Shown piece after piece: positions 41,410-48,781 of a stretch of 64,000 nucleotides of DNA; within the stretch, counting starts at the first letter, position 1, and each line of letters starts with the position of its first letter. The notes beneath the pieces were generated by a model. It did not search any database, was not told the origin of the DNA, and saw only the letters and a list, made by a program, of their open reading frames with translations. The stretch is from NCBI GenBank assembly GCA_003151975.1, contig PLZD01000025.1, positions 1-64,000 of the forward strand, in the 5' to 3' direction. Origin of the DNA: Elusimicrobiota bacterium (GTDB taxonomy: Bacteria > Elusimicrobiota > Elusimicrobia > UBA1565 > UBA9628). Position numbers and translations under genes: made by a program.

Positions 41410-42489
41410 ATGGACCTCCAGGGACTGCTGCAGATGATGGTCAACAAGCGCGCCAGCGACCTGCACATCCGCTCGGGCGGTCCGGCCTATCTGCGCATCG
41501 ACGGCGATCTCGTCGTCGCCGCCCCCGAAATCCTGACCCAGCCCGACGTCGAGGCCATGATGGGGACCGTCATGAACTCGCGCGCCAAGAAGCTCTTCGA
41601 ACAGAACGGCGAAGCCGACTTCTCGTTCCAGGCCGGCGAGGTCGCGCGCTTCCGCGTCAACGCGTTCAAGCAGCGCCAGAAGCTTTGTCTTGCGATCCGC
41701 TTCATCTCGATGCAAATTCCGACGCTCTCCGACCTGCGCCTGCCGGTGGCGACCATGCGCAAGATCGCCGACAACGGCCGCGGCCTCGTGCTGGTCACGG
41801 GCATCACGGGCTCGGGTAAATCATCGACGCTCTCGGCCATGGTCGATTACATCAACGATACCCGCCAGGAGCACATCCTGACGATCGAGGACCCCATCGA
41901 GTTCGTGCACAAGGACAAGAAGGCCATCGTCAGCCAGCGCGAGATCGGCGAGGATTGCCCGAGCTACACCGACGGCCTCAAGATGGCGATGCGCCAAGAC
42001 CCCGACGTCATCCTCGTCGGCGAAATGCGCGATCTGGAGACGACCTCCGCCGCGCTGACCGCCGCGCAGACCGGTCACTTGGTCTTCGGCACCCTGCACA
42101 CGATCGACGCGGTCCAGACCATCTCGCGCGTCATCGACCTCTACCCGCCGCACCAGCAGGCGCTCATCCGCATCCAGCTCGCCGAAAGCTTGAAGGCCAT
42201 CGTCAGCCAGCGCCTGCTGCCCTGCACCAAGGGCGGCCGCGTGCCCGCCGTCGAAATCCTGATCGTCACGGCCCACGTGCGCAAGTGCATCGAGGACAAC
42301 AAGTCCAACGAAATCGTCGCGGCGTGCGCTAAGGGCCAGTTCTACGGCATGCAGACGTTCAATCAATCTCTCGTCAAGCTGTTCAAGGACGGCCTCGTGA
42401 CCGAGGCCGACGTCATGGAAGCGGCGTCATCACCGGACGACGTGAAGCTCGCATTGCGCGGCATCGAGCAGGAAATCAAACCCAATTAA
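41410..42489 (+). CDS. pilT: Type IV pilus retraction ATPase PilT
   Basis: 359 aa. Walker A VTGITGSGKSSTLSAM, Asp box LTIEDPIEFVHKDKK, Walker B DPDVILVGEMRD and His box TGHLVFGTLHT. Length and N-terminal LLQMMVNKRASDLHIRSG match PilT. It drives pilus retraction. AAGGA ribosome site 8 bases upstream. No other pilus gene is in the window. Confidence 0.95.
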   Translation: MDLQGLLQMMVNKRASDLHIRSGGPAYLRIDGDLVVAAPEILTQPDVEAMMGTVMNSRAKKLFEQNGEADFSFQAGEVARFRVNAFKQRQKLCLAIRFISMQIPTLSDLRLPVATMRKIADNGRGLVLVTGITGSGKSSTLSAMVDYINDTRQEHILTIEDPIEFVHKDKKAIVSQREIGEDCPSYTDGLKMAMRQDPDVILVGEMRDLETTSAALTAAQTGHLVFGTLHTIDAVQTISRVIDLYPPHQQALIRIQLAESLKAIVSQRLLPCTKGGRVPAVEILIVTAHVRKCIEDNKSNEIVAACAKGQFYGMQTFNQSLVKLFKDGLVTEADVMEAASSPDDVKLALRGIEQEIKPN

Positions 42490-42521
42490 CGACGCTACAG
42501 GGTCGCTAGGAGAGTAAGCTT

Positions 42522-43280
42522 ATGTTTGCAGAAGGCTACATCGGCATCGCAGGAATCATCGGCGTCGGCAAGTCCACGCTCACCGTGGACCTCGCCCGCG
42601 CGCTCAATTTCGAGCCCATCCTCGAGGAAGTCGACGGCAATCCGTATCTCGAGAGCTTCTACAAGGACATGAAGGGCTTCGGGACGATGATGCAGGTCTG
42701 GCTGCTCAACCACCGCTTCCGCCAGCACCGCGAGTTCGTCACGCGCATCTCGCTGGGCAAGATTCGCGGCGTCGTGCAGGACCGCACGATCTGGGAGGAC
42801 ACGATCTTCGCGCGCATGCTCAACGCGCATCCGGATAAAATCATTACCGATCTCGACTACAACACCTACCTCGATCTGTTCGACAACATGGTCCTTCGCG
42901 AGCTCGTATTCCCGCAGCTCTTGATCTACCTCGACATCAAGCCCGAGACGGCGGTCATGCGCATCAACTCCCGCGGCCGCGGCATGGAGCAGCAGATCCC
43001 GCTCGAGTACCTCTGCGCGCTGCGCGACAACTACGAGCAGTTCATCGCCGAGATGGAGCAGGCCGGCGTGCGCGTGCTGCGCATCCCGTGGGAGACCTTC
43101 CAGCCCATCTCCGAGGTCGCGCGCCTCGTGCACGAGTACAGCTTGAAGCCCTCGAGCTTCACCAAGTGGGTGCGCCCGCTGCGCCGCACGCCGAGCTCGA
43201 AGTCCGACGCCAAGAACGACGCCAAGGCCGAGGTCGCGACGGCCAAGGCCGCCGGCAAGCCCGTCGATGCCGCCGCCTAG
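42522..43280 (+). CDS. Deoxynucleoside kinase
   Basis: 252 aa. P-loop GIAGIIGVGKSTLTVDLA, the EEVDGNPYLESFYKD substrate loop, QDRTIWEDTIFARML (the D-R-x-x-x-E-D site), and INSRGRGMEQQIPLEYL as LID. It phosphorylates deoxyadenosine/deoxyguanosine or similar in nucleoside salvage. A basic Ala/Lys-rich tail of about 30 residues is extra. Overlaps the pgeF gene by 14 bases. Confidence 0.9.
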   Translation: MFAEGYIGIAGIIGVGKSTLTVDLARALNFEPILEEVDGNPYLESFYKDMKGFGTMMQVWLLNHRFRQHREFVTRISLGKIRGVVQDRTIWEDTIFARMLNAHPDKIITDLDYNTYLDLFDNMVLRELVFPQLLIYLDIKPETAVMRINSRGRGMEQQIPLEYLCALRDNYEQFIAEMEQAGVRVLRIPWETFQPISEVARLVHEYSLKPSSFTKWVRPLRRTPSSKSDAKNDAKAEVATAKAAGKPVDAAA

Positions 43281-43995
43281 CGGAAAGCCCGGACAAGCCA
43301 GCTTCCGCGATTTCCCCGGCACCGCCGGGTTCGCCGATCCCGCGGGCAAAGTGCGTCTCGGCGTCACCGCGCGGCGCGCGGGCAGCATGAAGGATCCATA
43401 CCTGCGCGATGCGGCGCTCTCCAAGGCGGGCCTCTCGGGACGTCCCGCGTTTTACCTCAAGCAAATTCACGGCGCTGAAGTGATCCGCGTGACTGAGGCC
43501 GAGGTCCGCCAGCCATCGCCGGAAGCCGACGGTTGGATCACGAATCTCCACGGCCCCGTTCTCTGCGTCTTCACGGCCGATTGTCTTCCCATTTATATCT
43601 GGGACCGGGCCGGCCGGGCCGCCGGGGTCTTCCACGCGGGCTGGCGCGGCCTTGCGAAAGGCATGCCGCGCGCCGCCGTGAAGGCGTTCGACGCGCACTT
43701 CGGCCTCAAGCCGCAGGACCTCGCCGCGCAGGTCGGCCCGCACATCGGCAAGTGCTGCTACCGCGTCGGGCCCGAGACCGCCGAGCAGTTCCGGGCGGAA
43801 GTCCGCATCGAACGCGACGGCGGGACTTACCTCGATCTCGGCAAGGAAGCCGTTCTGCAGCTCATCGAGTCGGGTATTCGTCTGACGACCCCCGCGACCG
43901 AATGCACTTCGTGCCGCAACGAGGATTATTTTTCTTTCCGCCGCGAGAAATCCGACGGCCGCATGATGGCCTTCATCACGCTCGATCCGAAGTAA
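43267..43995 (+). CDS. pgeF: Peptidoglycan editing factor / purine nucleoside phosphorylase-like (YfiH)
   Basis: 242 aa. Laccase-domain family marks: YLKQIHGAEVIRV, FTADCLPIYIWD, VFHAGWRGLAKGM and GPHIGKCCYRVG with the zinc-binding His and Cys residues. Members clear wrongly made muropeptides and show purine nucleoside phosphorylase activity. Overlaps the kinase gene upstream. Confidence 0.92.
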   Translation: MPPPSGKPGQASFRDFPGTAGFADPAGKVRLGVTARRAGSMKDPYLRDAALSKAGLSGRPAFYLKQIHGAEVIRVTEAEVRQPSPEADGWITNLHGPVLCVFTADCLPIYIWDRAGRAAGVFHAGWRGLAKGMPRAAVKAFDAHFGLKPQDLAAQVGPHIGKCCYRVGPETAEQFRAEVRIERDGGTYLDLGKEAVLQLIESGIRLTTPATECTSCRNEDYFSFRREKSDGRMMAFITLDPK

Positions 43996-44012
43996 CGGTG
44001 CCGGGGTTGTAG

Positions 44013-44032
44013 AACTGTCCCCGGGGACAGTT
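44013..44032. repeat. Perfect 20-bp palindrome AACTGTCCCCGGGGACAGTT
   Basis: Lies 18 bases after the pgeF stop, before hisC. The CTGTCCCCGGGGACAG core looks like a REP-type dispersed repeat; it may also end the upstream transcript, though no U-tract follows. Confidence 0.5.
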
Positions 44033-44121
44033 GGCCTCGTCTCGGGGCTTCCCTGAACCTGTTGATCCGCGACAAGGTTGAAATCGCCTCAAAAGAGTTA
44101 AAATATTTCTCGGTAATAGAC

Positions 44122-45231
44122 ATGGGCCTCAACACTCAGCCGCGACGCTGCCTGATCAACGTGGTGCCGTACATGCCCGGCAAATCGATCGCCTCGGTCC
44201 AGCGCGAGCTCGGCCTCAAGAATGTCGTTAAGCTCGCCTCGAACGAAAATCCGCTGGGCCCCTCGCCCAAGGCGATGGCCGTCTTCAGGCGCGCCGAGAA
44301 GATGTGCCATATCTACCCGGAAGGCGCCAGCCCCGAGCTGCGCGAGGCGGTCGCGCGCTTCCACCGCATCAAGGCCGATCAGGTCCTGGTGGGCAACGGC
44401 TCCGACGAGCTGATTCGATATCTGTGCGAGGCCTTCGTCGACAACGAGGACGAGGTCGTCGTCTCGCAGTACGGCTTCATCCGCTTCAAACAGCAGGCCC
44501 TGCTGATGGGCGCGCGCGTTATCGAGGTGCCGATGGTCGATTGGACCCACGACCTCGAGACGATGGCGAAAACCGCCAATCCCCGCACCAAACTCCTTTT
44601 CGTCGCGAACCCGAACAACCCGACCGGGACCTACAACACGGAAGAAGAGGTCCGCACTCTTCTCAAGGCGGTGCCGCGCTCCACGATCGTCGTGCTCGAC
44701 GAGGCCTATTGCCAGTTCGCCGGCGAGTGGGCTGACTACCCGGCGAGCATCCCCGACCTCGTGCGCGAGCACGAGAACGTCGTCGTGCTCAGAACCTTCT
44801 CGAAGGCCTACGGCCTCGCGGGCCTGCGCGTGGGCTACGCCGTCGGCGATCCCGAGCTTTTGAGCTGGCTCGACCGCATCCGCATGCCCTTCAACGTCAA
44901 TCTGCCCGCGCAGCAGGCCTGCGTCGAGGCGCTCAAGGACACGGCCTTCGTGCGCAAGAGCGTGGCGGTGATCACGGCTGCGCGCGAGCCGCTCATCGTC
45001 GCGCTGCGCGAGCTGGGCTTCTCCGTCCACGACTCGGCCACCAACTTCCTCTTCGTCAAATGCCCGATTCCCGGCCGCGAGCTTTTCAAGAAGCTCCTCA
45101 AGCACGGCCTCATCATCCGGCCGCTCGACGAATACGGCCTCAAGGAGCACGCGCGCATCTCCATCGGCAGCCGCGAGCAGAACCGCATGCTCCTCTCGGC
45201 GCTCCGGCAGGTCGTCGGGGTGCCGGTGTGA
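44122..45231 (+). CDS. hisC: Histidinol-phosphate aminotransferase
   Basis: 369 aa from ATG 44122; the frame continues 20 codons upstream from a TTG. PLP enzyme with KLASNENPLGPSP, NPNNPTG, DEAYCQFAG and TFSKAYGLAGLRVGY containing the PLP lysine; C-terminal RISIGSREQNRMLL binds phosphate. Converts imidazole acetol phosphate to histidinol phosphate. A weak promoter-like TTGAAA...TAAAAT lies at 44078-44104. Stop overlaps cmk GTG by four bases. Confidence 0.93.
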   Translation: MGLNTQPRRCLINVVPYMPGKSIASVQRELGLKNVVKLASNENPLGPSPKAMAVFRRAEKMCHIYPEGASPELREAVARFHRIKADQVLVGNGSDELIRYLCEAFVDNEDEVVVSQYGFIRFKQQALLMGARVIEVPMVDWTHDLETMAKTANPRTKLLFVANPNNPTGTYNTEEEVRTLLKAVPRSTIVVLDEAYCQFAGEWADYPASIPDLVREHENVVVLRTFSKAYGLAGLRVGYAVGDPELLSWLDRIRMPFNVNLPAQQACVEALKDTAFVRKSVAVITAAREPLIVALRELGFSVHDSATNFLFVKCPIPGRELFKKLLKHGLIIRPLDEYGLKEHARISIGSREQNRMLLSALRQVVGVPV

Positions 45232-45920
45232 CGAAGCGCCGCAAGGGCTGGATCATCGCCATGGATGGTCCCGCAGGCGTGGGCAAATCGACCGTCGGCA
45301 ATCTCGTCGCCAAGCACCTCGGCTATCATTTCATCAACACCGGCGAGATGTACCGCGCGCTGACTTGGAAGGGCTTGGAGTTGGGGGCCGACCTCAACGA
45401 TTTCGACGCGGTGCTCAAACTCGCCGAGCGCATCAAGTGGGAGTTCAAGCCCAACGAGGAGGGCACGACGCTCAAGACCTGGGTCGACGGCGAGCCTGTC
45501 ACCGTGCAGATTCGCGACGAGAAGGTCAGCAAGAATTCCAGCGTCGTCGCGGCCAATCCCGGCGTGCGCAAGTTCATGTGCCGCCTGCAGCGCAAGCTCG
45601 GCAGCGAGGGCGGCATCGTCATGGAAGGCCGCGACATCACGACGCACGTCTTTCCCGACGCGGACTTCAAGATCTACCTCGACGCGTCCATCGACGAGCG
45701 CGCCGACCGCCGCTACCGCCAGCTCAAGGCTTCCGGCCACGAGGCGGACCGGCAGAAAATCAAGGAAGCGATCTTGACGCGCGACCTCAACGATCTCAAG
45801 CGCAAGATCAACCCTTTGAGCCAGGCCGCCGACGCTTGCGTGATCGACTCGACGCATTTGTCTATGAAGCAGGTGGCCCAAAAAATTCTCCGTCTCATCA
45901 AGCGCGGCCATGGGAAATGA
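45228..45920 (+). CDS. cmk: Cytidylate kinase
   Basis: 230 aa from GTG 45228. P-loop IAMDGPAGVGKSTVGNLVA, HFINTGEMYRALTWK, EGRDITTHVFPDADFKIYLD and ERADRRYRQL. Phosphorylates CMP and dCMP. Followed, with an 11-base overlap, by plsC and then rpsA, the classic cmk-rpsA neighbourhood. Confidence 0.96.
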   Translation: MTKRRKGWIIAMDGPAGVGKSTVGNLVAKHLGYHFINTGEMYRALTWKGLELGADLNDFDAVLKLAERIKWEFKPNEEGTTLKTWVDGEPVTVQIRDEKVSKNSSVVAANPGVRKFMCRLQRKLGSEGGIVMEGRDITTHVFPDADFKIYLDASIDERADRRYRQLKASGHEADRQKIKEAILTRDLNDLKRKINPLSQAADACVIDSTHLSMKQVAQKILRLIKRGHGK

Positions 45921-46521
45921 GGCGACCGCGGAGTGGCGCGCGGCTCCCTGGCTGCGGCGCTTCGCGCATCCCATCTTCCTGGCCTTCATCCGGCTCATGT
46001 GGCGGATGCCGGTCTCGGGACTCGAGAGAGTGCCGGAGTCGGGTCCCCTGATCATCGCCGGCAACCACGTCTCGCTGGCCGACGGCGTGATGCTCGCAGT
46101 CGCGCTGGGCCCCAGACGCTTCATGCGCGGCTTGGGCAAGCAGGAACTGTTCGCGGTTCCGTTGGTCGGCTGGTTCCTGCGGAACACGGGCTTTGTGCCG
46201 CTGGACCGCAGCGGAGACGTCGGCGCCATGCGCTGGGCGATCGACGTGCTCAAGGCGGGGGGCTGCCTGCAGATCTTTCCGGAGGGCACCCGTTCGAAGG
46301 ACGGCAAGCCCGGGCGCCCGAAGGCCGGCCTCGGCTTTATCGCGGCGCACAGCAAGGCCGCCGTGCTGCCGGCCCGGCTCGTGAACACGGACAAGTTCCC
46401 TTGGCCGGCCAGGATGGAGGTGCGCTTCGGGGAGCCGTTGAGATTTTCGGGAGAGCCGGCCGACCGCAAGGCGTTCTTGGAGTTCGGGCAAACGGTGCTG
46501 GATAGAATTTTATCGTTGTAG
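45910..46521 (+). CDS. plsC: 1-acyl-sn-glycerol-3-phosphate acyltransferase
   Basis: 203 aa. Acyltransferase motifs GNHVSLADG (a variant of NHxxxxD), GFVPLDR and FPEGTRSKDG, then an ILPARLV-like motif. Makes phosphatidic acid at the inner membrane. Sits between cmk and rpsA. Confidence 0.92.
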   Translation: MGNEATAEWRAAPWLRRFAHPIFLAFIRLMWRMPVSGLERVPESGPLIIAGNHVSLADGVMLAVALGPRRFMRGLGKQELFAVPLVGWFLRNTGFVPLDRSGDVGAMRWAIDVLKAGGCLQIFPEGTRSKDGKPGRPKAGLGFIAAHSKAAVLPARLVNTDKFPWPARMEVRFGEPLRFSGEPADRKAFLEFGQTVLDRILSL

Positions 46522-46568
46522 AGACTTTAAAGTCATTTGACCGACGAGCGAAAATTGGAGATAATATC

Positions 46569-47765
46569 ATGGTAATCGTGGAAACCAACGAAAAAGAAGA
46601 GCAGAATCTAGAAGAGGCCGATCTGGAGGCCGACATCGCGGCCGAGTCCGCGCCCGCGGGCGAGACAATGGAGTCCCTGCTGGCCCAACAGGCCGCGGTC
46701 GCCGAGAAGCTCGCCCACAAGGGAGTCGCCTGGGTCAAGGTCATCACCGTGACCAAGGAAAACGTCCTCGTCGACATCGGCGAGAAGCGCGAGGGCGTCG
46801 TCCCGGCTTCAGAGTTCGCGCCGTCCGCCCTTCCCTCCGCGGGACAGCGGATCCCCGTCATTTTGATCGGGCCGCGCCGCGACGTCGGAACCGTTCTCTC
46901 GTACAAGAAGGCCAAAGCCGAGCTCGGTTGGGACGCCGCGGTCAAGGCGCACGGCGAGAAGGCCCGCGTCCGCGGCCAGATCCAATCCGCCATCAAGGGC
47001 GGCTTTCTTGTGGACGTCGGCGGCGTGGCCGGCTTCCTTCCTTCTTCGCTCGCGGACCTGCGGCCCGTGCGCAATCCGGCGCGCATGGTCCACACCGGCG
47101 TACGCTGCTACATCATCGAGCTCAACGCCTCCAAGAAGCAGCTCGTTCTCTCCCGCAAGGCCGTCCTCGAGGAAGAGGTCAACAAGCGCCGCTCCAAGCT
47201 TCTCGCAGAACTTCGCGTCGGCGAGGTCCGTATCGGCCGCGTGGTGCAAGCCGGCCCGACGGGACTTCTCGTCGACATTGGAGGCGCGGAAGGTTTCGTC
47301 CGCACAGCCGACATCTCGTGGGTGACTACGGCTGCTCCGGCCCATGAGCGCGGCGCCAAGATTCGCGTCAAGGTGCTCTCCAAGCCCGCGCCCGGCTCCG
47401 AACAGCTTTACCTCGGGATGAAGCAGCTCACGCCCAATCCCGCCGACGCCATCCGCAAGAAGTACCCGCCCAAGACCGTCGTCAAGGGCAAGGTGACCGA
47501 GTCCGGCCCCACCGGGGTCAAGATGGTGCTCGACGACAAGCGCATCGCCGTCTGCCCTCCGTCCGAGATGGACCCCGACGCCGCGTGCGGCGTGGGCGCG
47601 ATCGTCTCGGCGATCGTCCAGGGGATAAACTCGACCACCTTCGAGATCACCGTCTCCATCGCCAAGTTCGAGGAGATCCGCAGCCGCAAGCGCGTCGCGG
47701 AGTATCTCAAGGCCCCCAAGCCGCTGACTCTGGGTCAGCTTCTGTCGCCCGATAAGGGGGAGTAG
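46569..47765 (+). CDS. rpsA: Ribosomal protein S1 (four S1 domains)
   Basis: 398 aa. Four S1 RNA-binding repeats at about 50-115, 135-205, 215-290 and 300-375, for example GGFLVDVGGVAGFLPSSL and GLLVDIGGAEGFVRTADISW. E. coli S1 has six, so this is a short form of the kind found in many phyla. GGAG is 8 bases before the ATG. Helps mRNA bind the 30S subunit. Confidence 0.93.
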   Translation: MVIVETNEKEEQNLEEADLEADIAAESAPAGETMESLLAQQAAVAEKLAHKGVAWVKVITVTKENVLVDIGEKREGVVPASEFAPSALPSAGQRIPVILIGPRRDVGTVLSYKKAKAELGWDAAVKAHGEKARVRGQIQSAIKGGFLVDVGGVAGFLPSSLADLRPVRNPARMVHTGVRCYIIELNASKKQLVLSRKAVLEEEVNKRRSKLLAELRVGEVRIGRVVQAGPTGLLVDIGGAEGFVRTADISWVTTAAPAHERGAKIRVKVLSKPAPGSEQLYLGMKQLTPNPADAIRKKYPPKTVVKGKVTESGPTGVKMVLDDKRIAVCPPSEMDPDAACGVGAIVSAIVQGINSTTFEITVSIAKFEEIRSRKRVAEYLKAPKPLTLGQLLSPDKGE

Positions 47766-47780
47766 GTCCTCTCCGGCGCG

Positions 47781-48779
47781 ATGACCGGCAACGCCAAGGC
47801 CGAGGACCTGGTCGTCCGGATCAAGCCCGCGCGGACGCACGGGCGCCTCAACCTCTCTTGGCTGACCTCGAAGGTGGTGGTCGCCGCCGTGCTGGCGGCG
47901 GGCGCTATTTTCATGGGCGTCATGTACGTGGTCCTGCAGGACGCGGGCTCGTTCTCGCGCCGCAAGATCGAATTCCCGCCGCTGCCTCAGCTCAACTCTT
48001 CGATCACGGCGGCGCAGGAGCGCCTTCACGCCAACCCGCAGGACATCACGACGCTCGTCGAGCTCGGGACTTTGCACTTCGAGAAGGGCAAGGAGTTCTA
48101 CCCCGACGCGATCAACGAGCTCGAGGAGGCCCGCGACCTGGGCGCACTCGACCCGCGTATTTTCTACTGCCTGGGGATCATGTACCAGGAGGTCGGCCTC
48201 TATCCGTTCGCGCTCGAGGAGTACAAGCGCTTCCTGCGCCACTATCCGGAAGACAAGGAAATCCGGATGCTCGAGGCCAAGCTGCTTTACAAGCAGGGCA
48301 ACTATCCCGAGGCCGTCACCGAGTTCGAGCGGCTCAAGTTCCATTTTCCCAGCGACAGCCTCATCGAGGAAAACCTTGGCTTAAGCCTTTGGGCCGCCAA
48401 ATCCGTCGACCGCGCCCACGATTCGTTCTCCTCGCTGCGCACGATGGGCGGCGTGCAAGGCGCCCGCGCCGAATACTATCTCGGGCAGATCGCCGCCGAG
48501 AAAGGGCAGTACCAAGAATCCATCGGCCATTATCTCGAGTGCCAGAAAGAGCTGGCCAATCCCGAGCTCGGCCTGACGCCCGAGCAAGTGCACGCGGCGC
48601 TGGCCACCGCCTACCAAAAGCTCGGGCAATTCCCGGCGGCCAAGCCGGTCTGGGAACAGGTCGTCAACGAAACCACGGGCGACGCCAAGAAGAACGCCCA
48701 GAAATCTCTCCACGAAGTCGTAAGGCGCCTACCCGCTCCTCCTCCGGCCAAGAAGCCCGCACGCACGAAGAGGTCTTGA
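47781..48779 (+). CDS. Membrane-anchored TPR protein
   Basis: 332 aa. One membrane helix at about 32-54 (VVVAAVLAAGAIFMGVMYVV), then TPR-type helix pairs (FYPDAINELEEARDLGALDP, YPFALEEYKRFLRHYPEDKE, YPEAVTEFERLKFHFPSD). A basic Pro-rich tail ends the protein. Two bases before the surface protease gene, so they may act together in envelope assembly. Partner unknown. Confidence 0.85.
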   Translation: MTGNAKAEDLVVRIKPARTHGRLNLSWLTSKVVVAAVLAAGAIFMGVMYVVLQDAGSFSRRKIEFPPLPQLNSSITAAQERLHANPQDITTLVELGTLHFEKGKEFYPDAINELEEARDLGALDPRIFYCLGIMYQEVGLYPFALEEYKRFLRHYPEDKEIRMLEAKLLYKQGNYPEAVTEFERLKFHFPSDSLIEENLGLSLWAAKSVDRAHDSFSSLRTMGGVQGARAEYYLGQIAAEKGQYQESIGHYLECQKELANPELGLTPEQVHAALATAYQKLGQFPAAKPVWEQVVNETTGDAKKNAQKSLHEVVRRLPAPPPAKKPARTKRS

Positions 48780-48781
48780 GC

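Noticed and set aside
46537-46565. Promoter TTGACC-17-GATAAT before rpsA
   Set aside because: The -10-like box overlaps the GGAG ribosome site and would start transcription inside the ATG; the ribosome-site reading is simpler.
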